Shown one piece after another: positions 52,568 to 62,490 of a DNA stretch of 64,000 nucleotides. The stretch covers positions 1-64,000 of the forward strand of contig JALQPE010000749.1 of the NCBI GenBank assembly GCA_030407315.1. Reading direction: 5' to 3'. The DNA is from Asparagopsis taxiformis. Lineage: Eukaryota > Rhodophyta > Florideophyceae > Bonnemaisoniales > Bonnemaisoniaceae. Position 1 is the first letter of the stretch. Each line of letters starts with the position of its first letter. Under the pieces are notes generated by a model that saw only the letters and a program-made list of their open reading frames with translations, ran no database searches and was not told the origin of the DNA. The position numbers and the translations under genes were made by a program.

Positions 52568-55500
52568 CTAGCCGTCGGAAAACTGTTCTTCCTCTTCGTC
52601 CTCACTATGATAGTGAACTAGATATCCAGGTTGTCCCGGCAGAAGAGGCACTACCGGGGCCACACTCGGTGTGTGCATTACATCCTTGCGAGGTTCTGTC
52701 GTCTTCATCCGCATCATTCGGAGCTGCCCTGTCTTCGGCCTACCATCTTTCTTGACCGGGATGGGAACAACTGTCTTGTGGCGAACATTGACAGGTGCCG
52801 GTTGACTTTGCCTTGCAGACCGGCGCGGAGCATTGGCGATGACTTCTTCTTCGAATCCCAACCGCCTGATGAAACCAAACGAAACATTGTCGGGAATCGG
52901 ATACGACGCATTCCTGAAATACGTGTGATACCTCGTTGTCGTGTGTGACACAACTCTGTCGACATGCCCTGCCCCGGCATGTTGTACATGGCCGTGACCG
53001 ATGAAGACTGAACGTGGCGGAACGATTACCTTCTTCAGCTTCATCGTCTTGGCGTACATATCTAATTCCAGCGCTTTGGAAAAGACGTACTTGTGGGACC
53101 CTGGACACACCCAGATAGGGAATGGGTCATCTCCGTTGGCAATAACAAAGTAACCCGGAAGTTGATCTTTGCGGTCGCGAGGAGGAACAGGGAAATCATT
53201 GTGTGGGACCTGCCGAGGACACCCCTTTCCCGTTATCAAAAACCGTCCCCCAGATGCCGGCATGACAAGTTTTTCTCCCGGTAAACCGCACTCCTCCAGC
53301 CCTATCAGCCGGACAAGGATTCCCAACCACACATCCAGCAGGGCTCGCCGCGTCACAAACTTGAACCGGTCGATATGCGTCTCATCGTTCTCGGCATAGT
53401 CAACCAGGCAGTGGCGCGTAGACGTGAAGCGAGCCCTCCCCTCATTCCGGTTCTTCTCATCTGTTTCATCGTCCCCTGTATTGACAATGGGACTCCACAG
53501 CTGCCGGTTCCCAGGGTCCTTGTGCACCTCCTCACCCTCCCACGTTCCCAAAAAGTACCGAAACAATTCCTGGTTAGGAATTTCTTCCATGAGGCCCAAG
53601 TCAAAGGGGAACTTGTCCGACGCATCGAGGTAGCTTACATCCGCGAAATTGTGCATCACCGTATACCCTCGCTCGTTGATTTCCGTTCGGCAATTGTGGA
53701 AGTACGCCATACCAGTGCCGGCCTCATACGAATCCTTCCAGCTTGTAGACATTCGCGCAACCTGGGCGAAGTCCAGCCTCGAGGGTAGAAACGTCGATGT
53801 AGGCTCACACATCGCCTTGGCAGCCATCTTCCACGCTGCGAAGAACATCGGATAGACGTGATCGATTTCGAATAGCACACGAGCCCGATGTTCTTCCGGA
53901 ATATGCAGCCCCTCAAACACAGGGTCCATCGCCACTTGCTTCAAATACCTCACCTCTCTGCCCTCCTCATCGATTTCCACACTCTCCAATAACAACCTGA
54001 GCTCAATCGGGGGCAGACAGCCAACCCTCACCGATGCGATGACATCCGCGGGACGCTGCGCCAGATGATGCCCTTCGGCTCGGTCTTCGAAATCGTCAGG
54101 AAGAGACGGCATACGGTCGTCGAAGAGGAGGTCGTCTTCAGAAGGAGAGTCACGAACGATGTAACCGTCTTCATCGACTTCCACTCCTTCCGGAACAGTG
54201 AATGTAATTGTCACTTCGCGGACCCCCTTGCTTTCGACTTGGCCCTCGTCTGCACCCTGTTTGTCTTCCTCGTCCGAAGCGGTATGGACAGATTCTTGGT
54301 TGGAGGGAGTCGCACCAGCACGTTGGTTATCTTGGGGGACAATCTCAACGGCAGAATCGGGGGAACGGGCGGAGTCTTCGTCAACCTCATCACCGGAAGC
54401 AGTGGCTTGTTGTTGATCGGTGGGTTTATCAACAACGGCCTGCTCTTCTTCCCCGGCGGATTGTTGTACCACAACCGGCTCTTCTTCCTCGAGGCGTGTG
54501 CTCCCCGTCGAGCGAAGTCGCTGTGAACGGCGGCGGATGCCATGCGAAGCAGGCTCATGTTCGACATTCCGCTGCTTCTTGTGAGTGAGTCTCACATTGG
54601 CAGCAGAAGGGCGGCGTTTGCGTCGAGCCTTAGTCTTCTTCTTCAATGTCGGATTGAAAAACTCTTTCAAGTTCGTTTCCAAATCCTGTAAACGCGTGGT
54701 TCTCCGTCGCATTCGAACCTCACTGCTCCGGTCGTCCCCTCTATACATTGCAATGGCATTGGTGAGATGCCATTGCAACTCCTTCGGCTGCTTAACCGAC
54801 CCAATTGCCATCTCTGTGCTCAGAAATGACTTGCGCATAATACTCTTTGGGCGCCCAAACGCAGCGTACAGAGAATTTGCTATTGCAGTCACGCGACGGA
54901 CGTATGTATAAAAGTCGTTCACGTCAAAGCGTCCATCCGGACGTCCGCCATGAGCAGGGTTCAAGTACTCCGAAAGACCACGCAAGACGAAGACAAAGTT
55001 TTCTTCCAGCAACTCGCGCACTATCTTGTGGTCCAGGTGCGTTATCCCAATCTCGTTGCGGCGCTCGGAATTGTTCAGCTCACGCAACACGTCGTCGAGA
55101 ACAGGATGCTTCAGCGTTGCTATAGCCAAACGCGTCCACCGCCGAGCCGTGTTCGTCGAATTCATCATCCCCATGAACTGCGCCTCGAACAATGTTCGGA
55201 TGACATCAGACTCACGCAAGTCGCCAGCGTTTTCCACGTTGTTTGCAACAGCAATCGTACGGATGAACTGCTGGATGGACGACAAGATTCGAACCAGGGA
55301 GCGCTCCGTCAGTTGCGTCCCAGTCGTATGGTTCGACTCTGCACTCTTGTGGATGATCTCATGAGGCTGGAGATCACTGTCGTCCTTGCGGCGAAGGTAG
55401 TACACATCCAGAGGCTGAGTAACCCAGCGCAAGCGGTTTGCCTCCTGTGGCAGCTTGGTTCTGTGCATACGGGTGAGGCGCGTGAAGTCATCCGCAATGC

Positions 55501-56500
55501 TATGCATAGCATTGAGACGATGCAGTCCGTCGATCACGGTCACGTTCGCATTGGCATGGAATTTGCCATTCTGGAACAGACGCGTGTCGGCGGACAAATG
55601 CGTGTTCTGCGACCTCAGCACCGTCACAGTGATACGCGAAGAGCTCACATACCCCACCGCCAACATATTGTTGCGCAGGTCCTCCACGTGGTCTTCTTTG
55701 ACATCGCGAAGGGTCACGGCCGGTTCCACTAGCTGCCTCACCAACACAGTCGCTCCTTCTCCGACGTAATCCGACGTCACAAACTTGGGCACCATAATTT
55801 GCGTCCCCTGCTGCTCACGAATGCTTTCCGCCACCTCCGGTTCGTCGTCCACCTCGGTTACGTCCTGCGTAGTAGCTTCGGTGACGTTGGAGCGAGCAGG
55901 GTGCTTCGTGCCTCCACTGGAGGCTCTGGCAGAGCGAGCAGGGCGCTTCGTGCCTCCCGAAACCGGGACGGAGCGTGCTGGATGCTTCGTACCCCCCGAA
56001 CCAGTGATTTCGCCTGCTGGACCGGTACTGGGCATCCGTCCCGAGCTGGCCTGGTTCGTCGCTGCGTTGAAGTTTGACGCTGCAGCAGGGGTACGAATGT
56101 CGCTAGAGCCATCCTCCGCAGCGGGGCGCATCATCCGAGTATCCCAAGGGTAAAACGCCGCGGCGTATGCTCCACCCATCGTCTCCGGCGGTCCCTCGGC
56201 GCCATCAAACATGTACGGGAACGGGAGGTCCTTGAACTTGTCCTTAGTCGCAATGTTGCGCACGACGATATAGTCGGCCTCGTCGGTTTCCGGCAGCTTG
56301 TGGTTGTGCAGCGTGCGCGGAAGGCCAACATCGCCACCAGCAGTGCTCACCGAAGCCGTCCCAATATGCACAGCCGCACCGTCCACGTCCGCAAACAAGT
56401 CGACATCGACGCCGCGCTTGAGTCCGCGCGACTCCGCTGACGCGCTCACTTGATCGCCGCAAACCGTTGAAAACAAACTGCTGAAATGCGTATCCGCCAT
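52568..56500 (-). CDS. ParB-like domain fused to PhyH-like 2OG-Fe(II) dioxygenase, 1310 residues
   Basis: The start at 56500 (MADTHFSSLF) is preferred over the in-frame ATG at 56683, because the extension is unlike protein and overlaps a probable leader. Residues 180-215 hold three TK(H/R)PAR repeats. A ParB/sulfiredoxin-like domain follows (about 245-350), with the box VIDGLHRLNA (Asp324-Arg328), then a helical region and a basic stretch (KKKTKARRKRRP) likely to be a nuclear signal. A long acidic linker leads to a C-terminal double-stranded beta-helix: PHNDF gives the HxD iron ligands His1100 and Asp1102, VQHAGAG gives distal His1174, and Arg1190 in TTRYHTYF would bind 2-oxoglutarate. This is the pattern of PhyH-like dioxygenases. 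The substrate is unknown; a nucleic-acid base or a protein is possible, given the ParB part and the methyltransferase neighbour. The frame is fully intact. Confidence 0.75.
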   Translation of the reverse strand: MADTHFSSLFSTVCGDQVSASAESRGLKRGVDVDLFADVDGAAVHIGTASVSTAGGDVGLPRTLHNHKLPETDEADYIVVRNIATKDKFKDLPFPYMFDGAEGPPETMGGAYAAAFYPWDTRMMRPAAEDGSSDIRTPAAASNFNAATNQASSGRMPSTGPAGEITGSGGTKHPARSVPVSGGTKRPARSARASSGGTKHPARSNVTEATTQDVTEVDDEPEVAESIREQQGTQIMVPKFVTSDYVGEGATVLVRQLVEPAVTLRDVKEDHVEDLRNNMLAVGYVSSSRITVTVLRSQNTHLSADTRLFQNGKFHANANVTVIDGLHRLNAMHSIADDFTRLTRMHRTKLPQEANRLRWVTQPLDVYYLRRKDDSDLQPHEIIHKSAESNHTTGTQLTERSLVRILSSIQQFIRTIAVANNVENAGDLRESDVIRTLFEAQFMGMMNSTNTARRWTRLAIATLKHPVLDDVLRELNNSERRNEIGITHLDHKIVRELLEENFVFVLRGLSEYLNPAHGGRPDGRFDVNDFYTYVRRVTAIANSLYAAFGRPKSIMRKSFLSTEMAIGSVKQPKELQWHLTNAIAMYRGDDRSSEVRMRRRTTRLQDLETNLKEFFNPTLKKKTKARRKRRPSAANVRLTHKKQRNVEHEPASHGIRRRSQRLRSTGSTRLEEEEPVVVQQSAGEEEQAVVDKPTDQQQATASGDEVDEDSARSPDSAVEIVPQDNQRAGATPSNQESVHTASDEEDKQGADEGQVESKGVREVTITFTVPEGVEVDEDGYIVRDSPSEDDLLFDDRMPSLPDDFEDRAEGHHLAQRPADVIASVRVGCLPPIELRLLLESVEIDEEGREVRYLKQVAMDPVFEGLHIPEEHRARVLFEIDHVYPMFFAAWKMAAKAMCEPTSTFLPSRLDFAQVARMSTSWKDSYEAGTGMAYFHNCRTEINERGYTVMHNFADVSYLDASDKFPFDLGLMEEIPNQELFRYFLGTWEGEEVHKDPGNRQLWSPIVNTGDDETDEKNRNEGRARFTSTRHCLVDYAENDETHIDRFKFVTRRALLDVWLGILVRLIGLEECGLPGEKLVMPASGGRFLITGKGCPRQVPHNDFPVPPRDRKDQLPGYFVIANGDDPFPIWVCPGSHKYVFSKALELDMYAKTMKLKKVIVPPRSVFIGHGHVQHAGAGHVDRVVSHTTTRYHTYFRNASYPIPDNVSFGFIRRLGFEEEVIANAPRRSARQSQPAPVNVRHKTVVPIPVKKDGRPKTGQLRMMRMKTTEPRKDVMHTPSVAPVVPLLPGQPGYLVHYHSEDEEEEQFSDG

Positions 56501-56847
56501 GGTTGTTGAGTTGGAAAGGAAAAGAGATGGTTGACGTTGACGTATTCGAGTGATGTGGATGGTATGTTTCACGTTAAGTTGAAGAATGGTCGTGAACGCC
56601 AATCGCTGGAAATAATAACACAATACAACCGAAATTTTGTTAGGTACACACCTATCGTGACCGCTGGAATGCAAGACAGGCAATCGAGATGTGAGTGTCC
56701 GTTCAGAACGGGCCCGAGTCGGGCTCTCGAAACCTGACGAGGTGGCGTGAAGCAGGCAGTGTCCTTGATGTGTAATGTGTTAAAATTACAGCTGTCAAGC
56801 TAGGCGGCTTTTGGGGCGGCTGCGAGCACCCCTTTATCCGGGGAACA

Positions 56848-57930
56848 CCCTGATTTGAGTTAAAATTTGGGCTATTCTCAAAAACATGCACATGTGAACA
56901 TGTTTTTGAGATGGGGGTGTGCCGTACGGCACAATCGACCCGCCCAAATCGTTGATTTTTGCAAGATTTTTTGTGCCCGAAATTTTAGAATTTCTGGGCT
57001 GGCCAGCAGTGCATCTGAGATGGACATCCACCGGACGTCCATTTCAGGTTGGTCGTGTGCTGCCTACATCCACGCATTGCAGCAACTAAGCAGGCGGGTT
57101 CACTACTAATATAAAGTGCACGGAATATGAGTAACGTGATGGGTGAGTAGTGTTTCTGTTGAGGGAGTAAAACACGGAAGAAGATTTCTCCCTAGCATAA
57201 CTTAGGCTTGAAGCCTGCAATCGACCCATCTTCCGGCGCCATTTAGCCTCACAGTTAGTGCTTACAGAAGCCAGTGATGACCCCGCTCGGGGCGGCGGCC
57301 GGTTCCTGGGGCCGTTGTGGCCAAATTAGACACCCTGATTTGAATTAAAATTTGGGCTATTCTCAAAAACATGCACATGTGAACATGTTTTTGAAATGGG
57401 GGTGTGCCGTACGGCACAAACGACCCGCTGAAATCGTTGATTTTTTACAATTTTTTTGTGCCCGAAATTTTAGAATTTCCGGGCTGGCCAGCAGTGCAAT
57501 CGAGCTGGACATCCACCGGACGTGCATTTCAGGTTGGTCGTGAGAGAGTGGGGTGGGACCATGATGGAACAAGGACCAAGACCTGTCCCTGGCGTATTGA
57601 GCCTGAAATTGACCCTTTGTCAGACGCCATTTAGCCTTACAGTTAGTGCTTACAGAAGCCAGTGACAACCCCACTCGGGGCGGCGGTCGGTTCCTGGGGC
57701 CGTTGTGGCCAAATTAGACACCCTGATTTGAATTAAAATTTGGGCTATTCTCAAAAACATGCACATGTGAACATGTTTTTGAGATGGGGGTGTGCCGTAC
57801 GGCACAATCGACCCGCTGAAATCGATGTTTTTTGCAATATTTTTTCTGCCCTGAATTGTAGAATTTCTGGGCTGGACAGCAATGCAACTGAGCTGGACAT
57901 CCACCGGGCGTCCATTTCAACTTGGTCTTG
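56848..57930 (+). repeat. Middle array of palindrome-rich repeats
   Basis: Three units start at about 56848, 57332 and 57721, the last partial (diverging after GGGCGTCCATTTCAA). The first is the long variant and closely matches the unit at 51589. Orientation is the same as in the left array. It lies between the two long genes and upstream of the ParB/dioxygenase start. Confidence 0.95.
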
Positions 57931-58147
57931 TATTTTGCATCTGCACGCATAACAGCAACCAAGCAGTCAGGTTCACTGCTCGGACGAAGTGCACCTAGAG
58001 TGTGAACGATTGGTTTTTGACAGGCGAGTACTGCCGAATAGGTTTCACCCTGGACTAATGGTGGCTGGACATTCTGCATTATATGATATACTTCAACTCT
58101 GGAACGTAGCTTTATTTGTAGTCGAAATGAAAACATCTTTCGTGACC

Positions 58148-61100
58148 CTAATTCCATGCTCTAAACGCTGTCCCATAATGAACGTAGAGCTCCTGCCCCG
58201 GACGGATATCGCGGATTGCACGTACTACAATGATCTTCGGATTTTCTAGGTCCTTCGCCTTGAGCTTCTTCCCCGTCGAACCGCTGCTGTAGTTCTCGAC
58301 AAACTCGACGTTGGCCATCCGCCTGGTGTCTTCCGCCGGAGTGTCCTCACCTCGCAAATACCGCGGGTCGTTGATGAACTGCGCCGAACAGAACGGAGCC
58401 GGAACAATCCAAATTGGATGCTCGATGTTTTCGTCGTCCTCCGCTGTTGCATACAGCTTGATAGCATACATCAAGAATGTTTCCTTCGTTATCGCCATGT
58501 GACCCTCTCCGTACGCGAACCTCATCGACTCCTTGCTCATATCAGAGTACACAACAGTTCCGTAGTATGCACATACTTCGTCACCAACATTAAATGTCTG
58601 TTCAGCGAAGAGCCCTCTTCCTGCATTTGGATGCTTAATCAGCGATGGTCGAACGCTCAATTTTTTCGCAACACAATCGTGTGCCCGCATCACGCGAGGG
58701 TTTTCAGTTTGCAACCAGCGGCGCAGGGAAGGTGGCCAATAATGTACCGGTTTCTCCATGTGCTCGCGCGACGCAATCGACTCTGGGCACAGCTGCCAGA
58801 GGTACTGCCGAATATATTTCGGGAACCTCTGGTACAGGGGAAGGCCAGGTGGGGGTTCGATGATCCTGCGTTCCCTCTGCGTACGCATCGTGACAGAGGG
58901 GGACGCCAAGAACTTCTCAGCACTCTGTTTCGCTTCTGTCGTGACCCTCATGTCAGTGTTGTTTGAAAGAATTACACGTGACATGACTGCACACAGCTTT
59001 GGAAGCGATCGTACCACACACAATTTGTCCATGTCACTGCCGACGAAAACACGGTGCTCAGGCAAGCTCATAGCTGCTTTTCCCGTTGCGAAAGTGCCAG
59101 AGAATGGATCGACAACAATATCACCAGGCTGTGAATGCTGGCTGATCAACTCCATCATGAGAGCGACGCTCTTCTGCTCTGCACGAACTCTGACCGTAGC
59201 ACCGGTTGTGCTCCTTGTTCGCCACACCATCTCATTCGAATCGATGGCGGGCATATTGATGGTGACGTTGCACCACGCCGGGTACGTGCCGTCCATGTAT
59301 CCGTGGTTCCTATAGGCCACCATCTCGCTTCCGGTCTTGAACGGAACACCTCGCTTCCAGAAGTGGATAGCGACCTCTGCCATGTTCATGCGTTGGTACC
59401 TCTTCCGCCCCGGCATTTGATAGAGGTGCCCAGGTAGTCGGACAAACAACAGAGGTACCTCGTCAACGAAGAAAACTGAATTCCGAACGACGTCCTCCTC
59501 CTCCTCGTCCTCCTCCTCATCCGCACTTTCTTCGCCACTGTGCTGCGATGCTTCGGAGTCCGAATTCATGGACGTAACCTCTTCTTCATCCGACCCGTCA
59601 TCACTGGCAGCAGTATCGGTTGGGCCTTCTGACTGCGGTCCTTTGTACGTTTCCAAGTAATGGAACCATTCGTAGAACTGCAAAACCGAGCAGAACACGA
59701 TGCCGTGGCCACCGGGGCGCAACAGCTCGTCAAACACTTCGATGCTAGCCTGCATATCTTCTGCAGTTAGCCTGTCGTACGAAGAGTTGGAATCGTTCCT
59801 CTTACGACGAACATTGTAGGGCGGATCAGTCAGAATGAGCTGAACGTTGCCCGTGATGGGCACGTGTTCTCGGCTCTCGTCGGCACTGACCAAATCTTCG
59901 AAAGGGACGTCGTACACCCGGCAATACTGACTCATTTTCGAAAGAAAGTCCTTTGCGAGAGCCTGCCCTTCACTTTCCTGCTCTTCTGTCGCATGGGGTG
60001 ACGGTGACGGGGGAGACGGCCCTTGGGCAGTAAGACTGGTCCTCCCAGGTCCAAGTTGAAGCCTGGTTGTGTGTCTTGTCGACGGAACCAAACCTCTCCC
60101 TCCTGTGTTGCGACGAGTGGGAGTGTCATCAACCGGCTTGGGGACCTTTTCTGCGTCCGCGGCTTGTGGTGCCGGGCGGAGGACAGCCATAACGTCTTCG
60201 TCGAGGGTGTCAAAATACGCTGGCAGCTTGTCCGGATTTCCGCTTGAGAAGTATATTTCCAGTGCCCCCCAGCGGTCGGACTCCGGCCAGGTGTACAGGT
60301 CCGGGTTGACGATAAGAAACTGCAACCGGTCGAAGAACTTCCTCACAAGGTCCCTAAATGCACTGTGCTGCGCACTGGTTCTTGTCTCTACTTTTCCACC
60401 ATATCCATCAGGATGAGATAGGGGAGCTTTGTTGTGGTAGAGATCTAGCTTCTGCTCCATCGGTGCGAATAGACCTTCATCGAGCACGTCAAACCAATGC
60501 TCACTGCTGTCGAAAATGATGTACGGCGCCATCAACTCTTCGAAGCTGGAAAACTTTGCGGCGTAGGCCACATCGGTCCAAGCATGGTATAAAACTTGAA
60601 CCACGTAACAAGCTCGATTAGTGCTTTTCCGATGGGCTGGGACGCGTGCGGCTTCGTTCCCCTCTTCGGCCGCATCTCCTATTCGGCGACGCGGCAGGTT
60701 CTTGTTGTGATTTCGGATGATAGACAACGCTTGGAAATACATCAATACCTCGAACGTTTCCGGTGGAGCAAGAACGAAGGCGCTTGGTTCCCCGCGCTGC
60801 GGCGCCTGTAGTGGCGAAGGAAGCATGTTACATCCAATAAGGAAGGTCTGCGGCACGATCCCAGAAAGGATGCAGTGCTCAACCCATTGCCCGATACGCT
60901 CATCCTGTCTTGAAAACTCGGCAATGGGTAATGCCAGACGAACAATCTGCTTGGCTCGCTCAACGTTCATCTCTGCCATGACGATTTCGGCAACATCCGC
61001 CTCGACTCCAGCATTCTTCGAACGACCGCTGAAGGACATGCTGAGTCGACCTTGCAGCGCCACAAATTGTTCTTCCGTGCCCTGCGCAACCCAAGCGCCA

Positions 61101-61345
61101 AGGTCCGCGTATGTGAAACCTCCCGGCTTGTCCGTCAAGTCTGCGAAACTTGAGTGGGCGAATAAATCCAGCAAGAGGCGGAGGAAGTCTTTGCCAGCGA
61201 GAGTAGTTTCGCGGGCGGCGCGACCTACGTTTCGACGTGTACCCATGTCACTAGAATCCTCCCAAGGGCTAGCGGGTTCGCGCAGAATTGGCACGGTTGC
61301 GTCGTCAACGATCGGATTGCTGTTGCGCCTGCGCTTATTCGTCAT
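58148..61345 (-). CDS. Beta-group N4C/N6A-type DNA methyltransferase fused to SET domain, 1065 residues
   Basis: The start at 61345 (MTNKRRRNSNP) is chosen over an in-frame ATG at 61603, whose extension looks non-coding. Residues 1-480 are an unrecognised helical region. The methyltransferase has motif IV LTDPPYNV (Asp507-Tyr510), an acidic insertion, and motif I VVDPFSGTFATG (Asp746 onward). Motif IV before motif I is the beta-group order of prokaryotic and phage amino-methyltransferases, unlike eukaryotic METTL3-type or C5 enzymes. DPPY is typical of N6-adenine but also occurs in N4-cytosine enzymes. Residues about 898-1065 form a SET domain: AGRGLFAEQTF, AQFINDPRY in the place of the NHS/C motif, and ELYVHYG; no post-SET cysteines. 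It could methylate DNA and a histone or other protein. The gene sits inside inverted repeats, downstream of and parallel to the ParB/dioxygenase gene. No lesion. Confidence 0.85.
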   Translation of the reverse strand: MTNKRRRNSNPIVDDATVPILREPASPWEDSSDMGTRRNVGRAARETTLAGKDFLRLLLDLFAHSSFADLTDKPGGFTYADLGAWVAQGTEEQFVALQGRLSMSFSGRSKNAGVEADVAEIVMAEMNVERAKQIVRLALPIAEFSRQDERIGQWVEHCILSGIVPQTFLIGCNMLPSPLQAPQRGEPSAFVLAPPETFEVLMYFQALSIIRNHNKNLPRRRIGDAAEEGNEAARVPAHRKSTNRACYVVQVLYHAWTDVAYAAKFSSFEELMAPYIIFDSSEHWFDVLDEGLFAPMEQKLDLYHNKAPLSHPDGYGGKVETRTSAQHSAFRDLVRKFFDRLQFLIVNPDLYTWPESDRWGALEIYFSSGNPDKLPAYFDTLDEDVMAVLRPAPQAADAEKVPKPVDDTPTRRNTGGRGLVPSTRHTTRLQLGPGRTSLTAQGPSPPSPSPHATEEQESEGQALAKDFLSKMSQYCRVYDVPFEDLVSADESREHVPITGNVQLILTDPPYNVRRKRNDSNSSYDRLTAEDMQASIEVFDELLRPGGHGIVFCSVLQFYEWFHYLETYKGPQSEGPTDTAASDDGSDEEEVTSMNSDSEASQHSGEESADEEEDEEEEDVVRNSVFFVDEVPLLFVRLPGHLYQMPGRKRYQRMNMAEVAIHFWKRGVPFKTGSEMVAYRNHGYMDGTYPAWCNVTINMPAIDSNEMVWRTRSTTGATVRVRAEQKSVALMMELISQHSQPGDIVVDPFSGTFATGKAAMSLPEHRVFVGSDMDKLCVVRSLPKLCAVMSRVILSNNTDMRVTTEAKQSAEKFLASPSVTMRTQRERRIIEPPPGLPLYQRFPKYIRQYLWQLCPESIASREHMEKPVHYWPPSLRRWLQTENPRVMRAHDCVAKKLSVRPSLIKHPNAGRGLFAEQTFNVGDEVCAYYGTVVYSDMSKESMRFAYGEGHMAITKETFLMYAIKLYATAEDDENIEHPIWIVPAPFCSAQFINDPRYLRGEDTPAEDTRRMANVEFVENYSSGSTGKKLKAKDLENPKIIVVRAIRDIRPGQELYVHYGTAFRAWN

Positions 61346-61639
61346 AATGGAATGAGTGGAAAATTCGGTACAGGATGGCGACCGCTCGGCGAGACAGTCA
61401 AATTTGACGACGTATCTCGTGACGTTTGCACTCTTTCGTGAGGAACACTGGTTGATATCGAACGGAACAGAGTATACGGGTACACAGCACTGGAAAGGTC
61501 TTGAAACCCGTAACCGGTGTAGGTAATAAGTTGTGACGGATACGTGGTAGAGAAAAAATTTTAAAAAGATTGTGATTCCCTGCCTTTGAGTGTTGTACTG
61601 CAAGGCCGCCAGTCACATAGGTTGACACAGGTGCCTCAC

Positions 61640-61857
61640 GCTTACCAGGTGAGCGACATCCGGACGGCCACTGGACGTGGGGATGTCCGACTCAGATGCA
61701 TTGCTGGCCAGCCCAGAAATTCTACAATTTCGGGCAGAAAAAATATTGCAAAAAACATCGATTTCGGCGGTCGATTGTGCCGTACGGCACACCCCCATCT
61801 CAAAAACATGTTCACATGTGCATGTTTTTGAGAATAGCCCAAATTTTAATTCAAAGC
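61640..61857 (-). repeat. Inverted partial unit of the 390-bp repeat
   Basis: Read on the minus strand it contains the AAAATTTGGGCTATTC ... GTGCCGTACGGCAC part and diverges after GGCCAGCAATGCATC. Its GGACATCC box is rearranged (GGATGTCC, CCGGACGGCC). It lies upstream of the methyltransferase-SET start. Confidence 0.9.
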
Positions 61858-62126
61858 AGGATGCAGATATTCGTCTTCTACCATTGTCAGAACACATTCG
61901 TATAACCACATTTGGAGAACCTGAGCCCAGAGCTATCGGTTTTGGCGGGAGCTAAGCCATATCTCATATAATCAGTAACTACTTCCCGCCAGCTGAGTGG
62001 TGGAACCCCTGCTATTTCTACCAACGAGACATACGGGGTGTCAACTCGGCAATCGTATATGATTTGGGTGCTAAATTTATTCAAGAGACGAATGGGCTTC
62101 GAAAAGGAGCCCAACTACGTCTACTT
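61858..62126. other. Unassigned sequence inside the element
   Basis: No gene or repeat recognised. Confidence 0.3.
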
Positions 62127-62490
62127 GTGATCCATGGGTATAGGACTATTCTATTCTTCTCCAGGCTTCCACCGTAGCCGCCTCCTCCGCCTCCGTTAAT
62201 GGAAAGAATATCCGAACCGCACCTCAACATGTTCTTCATGTGATCCATGGGTACTGACATCTCACATGCTCTCCAGGCTTCCACCGTAGCCGCCTCCTCC
62301 GCCTCCGTTAATGGCAACAATATCCAAACTGGACCTCTACATGTTTTTCTTGTGATCCATGGGTACTGACATCTCACATGTTCTCCAGGCTTCCTCCAAA
62401 GCCGCCACCTCCACCTCCGTTAATGGAAAGAATACCCGAACCGCAGGCTTCCTCCATAGCCGCCTCCACCTCCGTTAATGGCAAAAACAT
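62127..62490. repeat. 112-113-bp minisatellite
   Basis: GTGATCCATGGGTA recurs at about 62127, 62240 and 62352. Each unit contains CTCCAGGCTTCC.CC and CCGCCTCC.CC.CCTCCGTTAATGG; a fourth unit is partial. On the minus strand the units can read INGGGGGGYGGSLE, glycine-rich, but the frame is not kept across units. Confidence 0.85.

Noticed and set aside
52568..61345. Integrated giant virus or phage fragment
   Set aside because: ParB and beta-group methyltransferases occur in viruses, but no capsid, terminase, polymerase or packaging gene is present, and inverted repeats bound the region.
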